The position numbers and the translations under genes are program-made. Below are positions 1 to 6,182 of a stretch of 6,773 bases of DNA, piece after piece. The DNA is from Chitinophaga pinensis (GTDB taxonomy: Bacteria; Bacteroidota; Bacteroidia; M30B66). The first letter of the stretch is position 1. Each line of letters begins with the position of its first letter. The notes under the pieces are model-generated. The model searched no databases. It was not told the origin of the DNA and saw only the letters and a program-made list of their open reading frames with translations. The DNA is taken from positions 1 to 6,773 of the forward strand of contig CALQRR010000092.1 of assembly GCA_943333015.1 (NCBI GenBank). The letters run 5' to 3'.

Positions 1-36
1 TCAGTGTATTTAAATTCAAGAAATAACAACCCCACA

Positions 37-1008
37 ATGCTTCAGAAACGGAACGATAATCCCACAGAAAAGGCACGTATTCATCCGCGAAGCAAACATC
101 GAGAGCGCTATAATTTCAAGGAGCTTATTCAATGTTGCCCCGAATTGGCGGCTCATGTCAGGTTAAATGCTTACGACGATGAATCCATCGATTTTTCGGA
201 TGCGGCTGCTGTGAAGATGCTCAATACCGCATTATTGAAATTCTTTTATGGGATTGATTTCTGGGACATTCCAGCCGGTTATTTATGTCCGCCCATTCCT
301 GGAAGAGCTGATTATATCCATCATATTGCCGATTTATTGGGAAGTTGCAACAACGGTATCATTCCTACAGGCAATCAGATTCAATGTCTCGATATTGGTG
401 TGGGGGCGAATTGTATTTATCCCATCATTGGTGTGCGTGAATACGGATGGTCGTTTACAGGTTCGGATAGTGATGCTGTTGCCATTCAATCGGCCTCCGA
501 AATTGTGGAAAAGAATGAATCCTTGAAAGGCCATGTGAAACTGAGGTTGCAACCTGATTCAAAACAGGTTCTCAAGGGAATTATCCAAACAGATGAACAC
601 TTCGATTTGATTCTGTGCAATCCGCCTTTTCATGCATCGTTAGAAGAAGCTCAAGCCGGCACGTTGCGCAAATTGAGCAACCTGAATCAGAAACGTATTA
701 CACGTCCCACATTGAACTTTGGTGGACAACATTCCGAATTATGGTGCGATGGGGGAGAGGTGCGATTCGTAAAAACGATGATCCAAGAAAGCATTCAATT
801 TGCTTCGTCCTGCTTTTGGTTTTCGTCCTTGGTTTCTAAACAAGCCCATCTCGAACACATCTACAATGCGTTTGATGCAGCGAATGCCGTTGAAGTAAAA
901 ACAATTCCATTCGGCCAAGGGAATAAATCGGGGCGTAGTGTGGCCTGGACATTTTTGACAAAAGAAGAACAGGCAAATTGGCGGGGAAAATGGAACAAGG
1001 GAGCATAA
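37..1008 (+). CDS. rlmF: 23S rRNA (adenine(1618)-N(6))-methyltransferase RlmF
   Basis: This cytoplasmic SAM-dependent enzyme is expected to methylate N6 of adenine 1618 in 23S rRNA (E. coli RlmF/YbiN family). The 323-residue product starts with the family's typical basic N-terminus (EKARIHPRSKHRERYNF, about residues 11-27), followed by ELIQCCPELAAHV. The SAM-binding motif I is DIGVGANCIYP (about 119-129) and the catalytic NPPF motif of N6-adenine methyltransferases is at about 195-198, inside DLILCNPPFHAS. I chose the ATG at 37 because it gives the usual short lead before the LHPRNKHRERY-like block. The frame is open further upstream, with a GTG at 4, but those residues do not look like the family. 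Length is close to the E. coli protein (about 308 aa). It is the first gene of the window, and its promoter probably lies outside. Recognition is by family motifs and is firm. Confidence 0.95.
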   Translation: MLQKRNDNPTEKARIHPRSKHRERYNFKELIQCCPELAAHVRLNAYDDESIDFSDAAAVKMLNTALLKFFYGIDFWDIPAGYLCPPIPGRADYIHHIADLLGSCNNGIIPTGNQIQCLDIGVGANCIYPIIGVREYGWSFTGSDSDAVAIQSASEIVEKNESLKGHVKLRLQPDSKQVLKGIIQTDEHFDLILCNPPFHASLEEAQAGTLRKLSNLNQKRITRPTLNFGGQHSELWCDGGEVRFVKTMIQESIQFASSCFWFSSLVSKQAHLEHIYNAFDAANAVEVKTIPFGQGNKSGRSVAWTFLTKEEQANWRGKWNKGA

Positions 1009-1160
1009 TGCATTTCAAACACGATTGGCTGATCGAATGAATCAAGGATTACGCATTCTGACAATTCATCAGGTTTGATCTATCGACGTATTTTGGAGCG
1101 TTCAACAGTTGGGGTACACAAATAAAAAGGCCGCGAATTCAAACCCCGTGGTAAGCAGAA

Positions 1161-3179
1161 ATGATGATCGAAAAGATTAGAAGCTTTCTCTGGGAATATG
1201 TTCGGACTGTAATTTATCTGGTCTTATTGTTTATCCTCATTCGGATTCTTGAATATAGTTTCATATATATAGCGGGTGATGTTTCGTTAACCCGGAACTT
1301 GTTTTTCGAAAGTAGTATCAATTATGATACCTTGTTTGTATTGCTGTTTTCGGCATGCCTGTTAATACCATTATTTCTTTTAAATCTAATTAATTTCAAG
1401 TTTTTTAGTTATGCCAACAGGAGCATCGCGATGCTTTTGATCCTGACCAATCTTGCGTTGGTTCAGTTTTTTCTAATTACAGGAAGTTTGTTGACTTCCC
1501 AAGTGTTCGAGTTCAGTTTTACGGATCTTTCCGCTGTTGTTTTTAGTGAGTTTTCGTTCAGCCGATTTCCACTTTGGGTAGCATTTATTTTAGCAACACT
1601 GCTTTCATTTTATGTTTTATTTAAATGGATTAAACAGCCACGAGTTCAATTTCAAAAAGCTGCTTTTTTGATATATGGAATAGCCCTCCTTATTGCTATT
1701 CAGAATATTCCTTTTACCTATAAAGAATTAAAACACTTCGATTCTAATTATCAATATCAGTTAGGGAATTCAAAACTTATTTATTTAATCAAAAGCTATA
1801 TTTTAAGCAAAGAAATCGAATCTCAGGATGTGTTTGCGAGTCCAGCGCATTTGGGTAAAATGGTTCAACTATATCAGCGTTCACAGTCGGGTTTTACGTT
1901 TGAAGGAAATGAATTTCCGCTGATACACCAAGAGGTCTATCAAAATGTTCTGGGGGCGAATTTCATTTCGGCTTCTATCATGCCCAATGTGGTCATTATT
2001 ATTGCAGAAAGTTTGTCTTCCGTTATTTCCGGAAGTGAAGCGCCCTATGGAAGTTTAACGCCGTTTACCGATAGCCTGAGCAATCAGGGATTGTCTTGGC
2101 AGTACTTTCTTTCCAATGCCGAACGATCATTTGGGGCATTACCCAATATCTTGGCCTCTGCTCCTCCGGGAGTGGAAGCGCGTGGTTTCATCAATACAAC
2201 CGTTAAATATGCGGATTTAAAGAGATATCCCAAACATCTTTCATTGGTTCAACTCTTAAAAGACAATGGATATACAACCAATTATTATTACGGTGGATGG
2301 GGAGAATTTGATCATGTTAGCTATTATTTAAAAGAAAATAAAATTGATCACTTTGTTAGCGAACGTCAATTCAATACCTCACGTTATCACAAGAAAAAAG
2401 AATCTTCACCCAATCAAGTTTGGGGATATGCCGACAAAGACCTGTTTTCTCAATCCATGGACTTTTTCGCGCAACATTGTCAGCAGGGGCCTTTTCTTTC
2501 CATTTATCAAACTATTAGCAATCACAGCCCATATAACCTTTCTGACGATTCATATTACGAAGAATCATACCTGAATAAACGGCTCGCAGCTTTATCGCTC
2601 TCTCCTAATATTCAAAAAATAATTGATAAAAATATCATTGCCTCTGTACTCTATTCCGATGATGCTTTGCGTGATTATTTTTCTTCAATAGCGAAGAATC
2701 CTGCATTTAACAATACCATTTTCATTATCACCGGTGATCATTCTTTGGGGTTGAATACAGACACCTCAGTGTTTAAGAATTATTGGGTTCCTCTTATCAT
2801 TTACTCCCCATTATTGAAACACGCCCAACGTTATAAAGGAGTCAGTTCACACATCGATATTTTGCCTTCATTACTTGCTTTACTTCAACAAAACTTCAAT
2901 TGCCAATTTCCTCAGCGCAAACACTGGATAGGAGCTGGATTAGATACTTCCACTTCCTTTCATTCATCTAATATTATTCCGTTGAATTTATTTTCCCTCG
3001 ATAAACCTGCTTTCATTATCGCCAATCATGTGCTTTATTCGGACAATGTCTATCGGTTTAAAAACGATTTTACCATTGAGCTAGAGACCGATGCCGAACA
3101 AGTGAAATCGTTTGCTGAAAAAGTAGAGGCATTCCGGTATTTAAATAATTACGTTTGTCGAAAAAATAAAATCTGGTAA
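1161..3179 (+). CDS. LTA synthase-like sulfatase-fold membrane phosphotransferase/hydrolase
   Basis: This is a 672-residue inner-membrane protein of the LtaS/OpgB/sulfatase superfamily. Five hydrophobic helices occupy about residues 14-38, 57-78, 88-111, 137-156 and 167-183. A linker and a large soluble, presumably periplasmic, alkaline-phosphatase-fold domain follow (about 270-600). Visible motifs are NVVIIIAES with a metal-binding Glu at 283, ERSFGALPNILAS with the presumed nucleophile Ser323, YYYGGWGEFD (376-384), WGYADKDLF (421-429), NHSPY (454-458), ITGDHSLG with metal ligands Asp526/His527, and SHIDILPSLLALL (563-575). Relatives move phosphoglycerol or phosphoethanolamine onto envelope polymers or lipids; the substrate here is unknown. 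Many relatives use Thr as nucleophile, so Ser323 is notable. An in-frame TAA at 1152-1154 fixes the start to the ATG at 1161 or 1164. The gene is visibly AT-rich. The fold call is firm; the reaction is inferred. Confidence 0.88.
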   Translation: MMIEKIRSFLWEYVRTVIYLVLLFILIRILEYSFIYIAGDVSLTRNLFFESSINYDTLFVLLFSACLLIPLFLLNLINFKFFSYANRSIAMLLILTNLALVQFFLITGSLLTSQVFEFSFTDLSAVVFSEFSFSRFPLWVAFILATLLSFYVLFKWIKQPRVQFQKAAFLIYGIALLIAIQNIPFTYKELKHFDSNYQYQLGNSKLIYLIKSYILSKEIESQDVFASPAHLGKMVQLYQRSQSGFTFEGNEFPLIHQEVYQNVLGANFISASIMPNVVIIIAESLSSVISGSEAPYGSLTPFTDSLSNQGLSWQYFLSNAERSFGALPNILASAPPGVEARGFINTTVKYADLKRYPKHLSLVQLLKDNGYTTNYYYGGWGEFDHVSYYLKENKIDHFVSERQFNTSRYHKKKESSPNQVWGYADKDLFSQSMDFFAQHCQQGPFLSIYQTISNHSPYNLSDDSYYEESYLNKRLAALSLSPNIQKIIDKNIIASVLYSDDALRDYFSSIAKNPAFNNTIFIITGDHSLGLNTDTSVFKNYWVPLIIYSPLLKHAQRYKGVSSHIDILPSLLALLQQNFNCQFPQRKHWIGAGLDTSTSFHSSNIIPLNLFSLDKPAFIIANHVLYSDNVYRFKNDFTIELETDAEQVKSFAEKVEAFRYLNNYVCRKNKIW

Positions 3180-3252
3180 GCATATCCTTGCTATCAAATA
3201 TACTCCTTAGATTTATTGAATTTGATCGAATTACTTAGCGTTTCGTTTTACC

Positions 3253-3807
3253 ATGACCGAAAAAGAAAAAATGCTTGCCGGTGAAAATTACCAGCCTTCC
3301 GATCCGGAACTTACCGCCGAACGGCTGCATGCCCGCACACTCACACAAGCCTTTAATAACAGTGCTCCGGACGATATTCGTGGTCGGGACATCACACTCC
3401 GGAAATTACTCAAGGCCAAAGGCAGTGTGCTCATTGAGCCCCCTTTTTTCTGCGACTACGGATATAACATTCAAGTAGGAAAGAATTTTTTTGCCAATTT
3501 TAATTGTGTGTTTCTGGATGTCAATTCGATTTCTATTGGAAACAATGTTTTATTGGGTCCGGCGGTACAGATTTATACCGCTACACACCCCATCGATCCA
3601 AAGGAACGACTCACCTTTGTGGAATCCTCCAAACCCGTTACCATTGGTCACAATGTATGGATTGGTGGAGGCAGTATTCTGTGTCCGGGCGTGACCATTG
3701 GCGACAATACAACCATTGGCGCCGGGAGCGTTGTTACCAAAGATATTCCGGCAAACAGTGTTGCTGTAGGAAATCCCTGTAAGGTCATTCGGAGTGTTGA
3801 AGGTTAG
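3253..3807 (+). CDS. Maltose/galactoside O-acetyltransferase-like protein (hexapeptide repeat)
   Basis: This 184-residue cytoplasmic protein belongs to the Maa/LacA/NodL group of acetyl-CoA-dependent sugar O-acetyltransferases. The N-terminal Maa domain is clear (MTEKEKMLAGENYQPSDPEL, then RLHARTLTQAFN). A left-handed beta-helix follows, with hexapeptide turns such as NIQVGKNFFANFNCVFLD (72-89), ISIGNNVLLGPAVQIYTATHP (93-113), VTIGHNVWIGGGSILCPGVTIG (129-150) and TTIGAGSVVTKDIP (153-166). The C-terminus ends GNPCKVIRSV. His112 in TATHP matches the catalytic His of LacA (His115 in E. coli). Length is normal for the family (about 180-200). It follows the sulfatase-fold gene by 73 bp on the same strand with no obvious terminator between, so co-transcription is possible. 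The true acceptor (maltose, another sugar, or an envelope glycan) cannot be told from sequence; maa is the closest name by domain layout. Confidence 0.92.
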   Translation: MTEKEKMLAGENYQPSDPELTAERLHARTLTQAFNNSAPDDIRGRDITLRKLLKAKGSVLIEPPFFCDYGYNIQVGKNFFANFNCVFLDVNSISIGNNVLLGPAVQIYTATHPIDPKERLTFVESSKPVTIGHNVWIGGGSILCPGVTIGDNTTIGAGSVVTKDIPANSVAVGNPCKVIRSVEG

Positions 3808-3913
3808 GGGTTTTATTTATGAGTAACACACAAACACGCGGGAATAGCGGATTTCTTATAGTGTGTAAATGCTTGGATATGTGAAATGACGCTTGCACAT
3901 GAGGTTGCAGGAA

Positions 3914-4237
3914 CTAATCAACATATGTTTCTCTCAATGTTGATTTCACTTTTGATATTTCCTTGTTATTTAAGCTTCCAAGTGATTTAACAATCCGTTG
4001 ACGATCAACGGTGCGAATTTGATCAAGTACAATCCAACCCTTCTTTTTATCGTGATTTATTTCTACACGCGTCGGATATTTTCTTGAACTGCTTGTCATC
4101 GGCGCAATCACAATTGTTTCAAGAAATTTGTTCATCTCATTCGGTGAAATCACTACACATGGACGTGTCTTTTTCATTTCGCTTCCAATGGTTGGATCGA
4201 GATTGACCAAAACAATTTCGTATTGCCTTATATCCAT
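3914..4237 (-). CDS. mazF: MazF/PemK-family toxin, mRNA endoribonuclease
   Basis: This 107-residue protein is the toxin of a type II toxin-antitoxin pair. MazF proteins cut mRNA at short specific sequences and arrest growth when the antitoxin is degraded. Family signatures are visible in order: YEIVLVNLDPTIGSE (6-20), RPCVVISPNEMN (25-36), IVIAPMTSSSRKYPTRVEI (42-60), and WIVLDQIRTVDRQRI (68-82). Aligned without gaps to my recollection of B. subtilis MazF (EndoA), the catalytic Arg25 and Thr48 fall at the same positions here, so the active site looks intact. The ATG lies 10 bp inside the end of the upstream antitoxin gene, the usual arrangement for translational coupling. The gene is full length with no frameshift. 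Cleavage sequence is not predictable from the protein. Confidence 0.95.
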   Translation of the reverse strand: MDIRQYEIVLVNLDPTIGSEMKKTRPCVVISPNEMNKFLETIVIAPMTSSSRKYPTRVEINHDKKKGWIVLDQIRTVDRQRIVKSLGSLNNKEISKVKSTLRETYVD

Positions 4238-4473
4238 TCGTTCAAATCTTCGTCTGTAAATAAATCATCTATTAATAGCTTGTCATCTCCGTTGTCATGC
4301 ATTTTTTTAAATTCCTTTTCCCAACCATCTCTCGGAACTGATTTTGGCTTCAGAATAATATATCCTTTCTCAAGTATCATCTCAATGGAATCGGTGATGT
4401 TGTATTTATCTAAAATCGTTTTCGATAAACGAATTCCTTTTGAATTGCCAATGGGGATTACTGAAACGTCCAT
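4228..4473 (-). CDS. mazE: MazE-like antitoxin, AbrB/MazE/SpoVT DNA-binding domain
   Basis: This 81-residue antitoxin should bind and neutralise the downstream MazF and repress its own promoter. Residues 1-44 form the swapped-hairpin AbrB/MazE DNA-binding domain (VSVIPIGNSKGIRLSKTILDKY, then ITDSIEMILEKGYIILKP). The C-terminal half is acidic and probably unstructured until bound to toxin (DNGDDKLLIDDLFTDEDLNEWI). I chose the ATG at 4473. An upstream in-frame ATG at 4506 would add 11 residues, but it lies within the operator-like palindrome and upstream of the predicted transcription start, and the extra residues are not family-like. Its TAA overlaps the first codons of mazF by 10 bp. The two genes form a complete, isolated module on the - strand. 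Confidence 0.93.
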   Translation of the reverse strand: MDVSVIPIGNSKGIRLSKTILDKYNITDSIEMILEKGYIILKPKSVPRDGWEKEFKKMHDNGDDKLLIDDLFTDEDLNEWI

Positions 4474-4487
4474 AACGATATGCTTGT

Positions 4488-4523
4488 ATGTACAAAGTAA
4501 GTACATTAATTTTTAACGGTCAA
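4488..4523 (-). promoter_or_regulatory. mazEF promoter with overlapping palindromic operator
   Basis: Read on the - strand, TTG (4523-4521) is followed after exactly 20 bp by TTACTTTG (4500-4493). This fits the Bacteroidota pattern of a -33 TTG-type box, a 19-21 bp spacer and a -7 TAnnTTTG box with one mismatch. The -7 box is enclosed by a perfect inverted repeat, ATGTAC (4488-4493), 7-bp spacer, GTACAT (4501-4506). That is the size and place expected for a site where the MazE-MazF complex would block RNA polymerase. The predicted transcript would start around 4486 and leave a short leader of roughly 10-15 nt before the mazE ATG. The spacing and repeat are seen directly; the regulatory role is inferred from how other mazEF operons work. 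Confidence 0.6.
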
Positions 4524-4673
4524 CGAATTTTCTTCATATATAGGAATGTCCGCTCACAGATACGCAAGAAAATAACGGACCTCCTTGGGGAAGCGTTGTT
4601 GCATGGTGACACGGAAATGAAACCACCGATCTGTTTGTGATCCTCTTTTTACCACGATTTAAACAGGAATTTC

Positions 4674-4687
4674 TTTCACGTGAAAGG
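4674..4687. repeat. 14-bp perfect palindrome
   Basis: CTTTCACGTGAAAG is identical to its own reverse complement over 14 bp, with a CACGTG core. It lies in non-coding DNA about 170 bp upstream of the mazEF promoter and about 310 bp beyond the hldD stop. A dimeric transcription factor site is the simplest reading, but no promoter is visible beside it. Confidence 0.5.
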
Positions 4688-4753
4688 GCCTCTTTTTTTA
4701 ACGCTGCAGGTGCTGAAGGAGGACGGTTTTTACAAATAACGAAATACTGGTTG

Positions 4754-4770
4754 TGCGCAGCAGTTGCGCA
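4754..4770. repeat. 6-bp stem-loop TGCGCA/TGCGCA
   Basis: Two copies of the self-complementary hexamer TGCGCA flank the 5-nt loop GCAGT, giving a GC-rich hairpin on either strand. It is the first of a run of stem-loops in the spacer between mazE and hldD. Confidence 0.4.
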
Positions 4771-4917
4771 AGTGGGCGCCGCAAATAGCGTTGAACCTGC
4801 GGAGCGGGGCAACCTATGGCGAAGCACGCGGTGCTGCCCGGTGGGTTATTAAGAAGGAAGAGGCCTTTTGTTTGACGCTTGTTTGTGATAAACGCTGGCA
4901 GCATGCGCCCAAATCCG

Positions 4918-4955
4918 GTCGCGTAAAATGTTCATCCGTTTTACGCATCGCTATT
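4918..4955 (+). repeat. Diverged direct repeat, left copy, containing an 8-bp hairpin
   Basis: GTCGCG (4918-4923) and the 24 bases 4932-4955 recur at 6054-6083, where the 24-mer matches at 20 of 24 positions in the same orientation. The left copy carries 8 extra bases between the two blocks. Those bases help form a perfect 8-bp inverted repeat, GCGTAAAA (4921-4928) and TTTTACGC (4939-4946), with a 10-nt loop. The alignment was done by eye. Its repeat-family identity is unknown. Confidence 0.45.
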
Positions 4956-4975
4956 CACGCGGGTTAGCGCCTGCT

Positions 4976-4993
4976 AAACATCGTCGGATGTTT
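4976..4993. terminator. Possible hldD transcription end hairpin
   Basis: AAACATC (4976-4982) and GATGTTT (4987-4993) form a perfect 7-bp stem with the 4-nt loop GTCG, starting on the very base after the hldD TAA. On the - strand no U-run follows. On the + strand the right arm runs into five Ts, so the canonical intrinsic-terminator form is on the + side. It may act as a 3'-end stabiliser for hldD rather than a true terminator. Confidence 0.35.
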
Positions 4994-5959
4994 TTAGTAC
5001 GATTTCCCTGTCATCAAATATCCCTGAACATAGTCTTTCACGCCATCTTCGAGCGAATAAAACGGCTCCGAATAGCCAATGCTGCGCAGTTTAGCCATGT
5101 TGGCTTCGGTAAAATACTGGTAGGTGTCGCGGATGTCCACGGGCGTGTCGATAAACCGGATGTCAGGTTTTTTGCCCAGTGCTTCAAAGGTGGCCGAAGC
5201 CAGATCGTAAAACGTGCGCGCTTCGCCGGTGCCGAGGTTGTACAAACCGGAATCTTTGCGGTGCTGCATCAAAAAGTAACAGACTTTAACGAGGTCTTTC
5301 ACATACACAAAATCCCGCTTCTGCCCGCCATCGCTATAATCTGGACGATGTGAACGGAACAAATTCACACTTCCCTTGTCACTAATCTGGTTAAACGAGT
5401 GAAAAATCACCGAAGCCATCCGTTTCTTATGGGTCTCATTGGGACCATACACATTGAAAAATTTGAGCCCGGCCCAAAAATACGGCTGACGTTCTTGCTT
5501 CAAGGCCCATATATCAAAATCGTTTTTCGAAACCCCATACGGATTCAACGGATGCAGTTTCTCCACCACCGCATGATCGTCGTTGTAGCCGTGTTCTCCC
5601 AAACCATACGTCGCTGCCGAAGACGCATATACTAGCGGCAAACCATAGGCAACACAGGTATTCCAAACCGCCTGCGAATAATGCAGATTCAGTTCATCAA
5701 AAATAGCCGTGTCAAACTCTGTTGTGTCCGTGCGCGCGCCCAAATGAAATACAAATTCCACCTGCCGGTGATGCTCCTCGAGCCAGGCTATAAATACGTT
5801 CCGGTCCACTTTTGCAGTGAATTTCTTGCCTTCGAGGTTGCCAGCTTTTTCCTTTTTGCTGAAGTCATCTACCAGCACCAAGTCGTAAAAACGTTTCTCG
5901 TTGAGGTACGAAACCAAACACGATGCAATGAATCCGGCAGCTCCAGTAATGACAATCAT
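4994..5959 (-). CDS. hldD: ADP-L-glycero-D-manno-heptose 6-epimerase
   Basis: This 321-residue cytoplasmic NAD(P)-dependent epimerase of the extended SDR family converts ADP-D-glycero-D-manno-heptose to the L,D form, the last step in making the heptose donor for the lipopolysaccharide inner core. Visible are the Rossmann start MIVITGAAGFIAS (1-13), VDDFS (30-34), FHLGARTDTTE (71-81), YASSAATYG (111-119), the catalytic YGVSK with Tyr141 and Lys145, FFNVYGPNETHKKRMASVIFH (167-187), RDFVYVKDL (215-223) and YNLGTGEARTFYDLA (240-254). These follow E. coli HldD closely. The third Gly of the usual GxxGxxG is Ala12. I chose the ATG at 5959 because it sits just before the Rossmann strand; the frame stays open to 6139, but that stretch is GC-rich spacer and would lie upstream of the promoter-like TATCTTTG box. 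The gene looks GC-richer than the left-hand genes. Confidence 0.95.
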   Translation of the reverse strand: MIVITGAAGFIASCLVSYLNEKRFYDLVLVDDFSKKEKAGNLEGKKFTAKVDRNVFIAWLEEHHRQVEFVFHLGARTDTTEFDTAIFDELNLHYSQAVWNTCVAYGLPLVYASSAATYGLGEHGYNDDHAVVEKLHPLNPYGVSKNDFDIWALKQERQPYFWAGLKFFNVYGPNETHKKRMASVIFHSFNQISDKGSVNLFRSHRPDYSDGGQKRDFVYVKDLVKVCYFLMQHRKDSGLYNLGTGEARTFYDLASATFEALGKKPDIRFIDTPVDIRDTYQYFTEANMAKLRSIGYSEPFYSLEDGVKDYVQGYLMTGKSY

Positions 5960-5975
5960 AACAGCAATTTTGCCG

Positions 5976-5983
5976 CAAAGATA
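5976..5983 (-). promoter_or_regulatory. hldD promoter, -7 element TATCTTTG
   Basis: On the - strand TATCTTTG matches the Bacteroidota -7 consensus TAnnTTTG exactly and lies 16 bp before the hldD ATG at 5959. This implies a leader of only about 10 nt and supports that start over the longer frame. No clear -33 TTG sits 19-21 bp further upstream. Confidence 0.55.
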
Positions 5984-5989
5984 GGAATT

Positions 5990-6182
5990 GTCGGCTGCTG
6001 TTTGTGTTGGGCATGCCGCGGTCCAAAACTCCGCAACGCTCCGTTTCGTCCGCGTCGCGTCATCCGCTTTACTCCTCGCTTTTTTGCCTGCGCGTATCCG
6101 CTTCGGCAAACACTCCGGGGTATCGCTTCTACCGCTCATGCAGCGGGTTGCTCTGGTGAACTAACTGCTGGTTGTGGCCTGA
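5990..6182. other. GC-rich structure-prone spacer between hldD and the T9SS fragment
   Basis: This non-coding stretch is rich in CG-containing short inverted repeats: GGCATGCC (6010-6017), CCGCGG (6016-6021), and TTTGCC/GGCAAA (6083-6088 with 6105-6110) enclosing an inner GCG/CGC pair (6090-6092 with 6099-6101). Its 6054-6083 block is the second copy of the repeat at 4918-4955. The type resembles the gene-poor GC-rich intergenic elements often seen in Bacteroidota genomes, but I cannot assign it to a named family. It ends where the frame of the T9SS fragment opens. Confidence 0.45.
6054..6083 (+). repeat. Diverged direct repeat, right copy
   Basis: GTCGCGT (6054-6060) runs directly into the 24-base block 6060-6083, which matches 4932-4955 at 20 of 24 positions (mismatches at block positions 8, 14, 16 and 22). 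The two copies have the same orientation and lie about 1.1 kb apart on either side of hldD. Confidence 0.45.

Larger units (their letters stand above)
4507..4993. other. 487-bp gene-free spacer with many short hairpins
   Basis: I find no convincing gene here; the open frames on both strands have no recognisable family character and overlap each other. The left third (to about 4690) is mixed-composition DNA with a 14-bp perfect palindrome at 4674-4687. The right part is GC-richer and holds several simple stem-loops: TGCGCA/TGCGCA (4754-4770, 5-nt loop), CCGCA/TGCGG (4779-4802), AGCAC/GTGCT (4823-4835), GCGTAAAA/TTTTACGC (4921-4946) and AAACATC/GATGTTT (4976-4993). It also carries one arm of a diverged direct repeat shared with the spacer on the other side of hldD. 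It could encode a structured RNA, be a decayed mobile or intergenic repeat, or be ordinary spacer. No tRNA or rRNA signature was seen. Confidence 0.5.

Noticed and set aside
3208..3215. TAGATTTA as a promoter for the acetyltransferase gene
   Set aside because: It lacks the final G of TAnnTTTG and the TTG upstream is only 17 bp away; too weak to call.
3920..3929. AACATATGTT palindrome near the 3' end of mazF
   Set aside because: It lies inside the coding sequence encoding the last residues and is short and AT-rich.
4540..4560. Similarity between ATAGGAATGTC-CGCT here and ATAGGAATTGTCGGCT at 5981
   Set aside because: Only about 15 bases match with an indel, and the distances to the stronger repeat blocks differ greatly (about 390 versus 80 bp), so it may be chance.
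4570..4590. AAGGAGGTCC on the - strand, a perfect Shine-Dalgarno-like sequence
   Set aside because: No family-like gene follows; the nearest frame closes after about 16 codons, and Bacteroidota rarely depend on such sites.
4785..4805. GGTTCAAC on the - strand as a tRNA T-loop
   Set aside because: The flanking bases do not form a T-stem and no acceptor or anticodon arms fit around it.
4534..4967. Several overlapping open frames of 67-97 codons on both strands in the mazE-hldD spacer
   Set aside because: They have no recognisable domain, odd composition, and overlap one another on both strands in hairpin-rich DNA.
5960..6139. N-terminal extension of HldD by 60 codons
   Set aside because: The extension is low-complexity basic sequence from GC-rich spacer, lies partly upstream of the TATCTTTG promoter box, and precedes the normal family start MIVITGAAGF.
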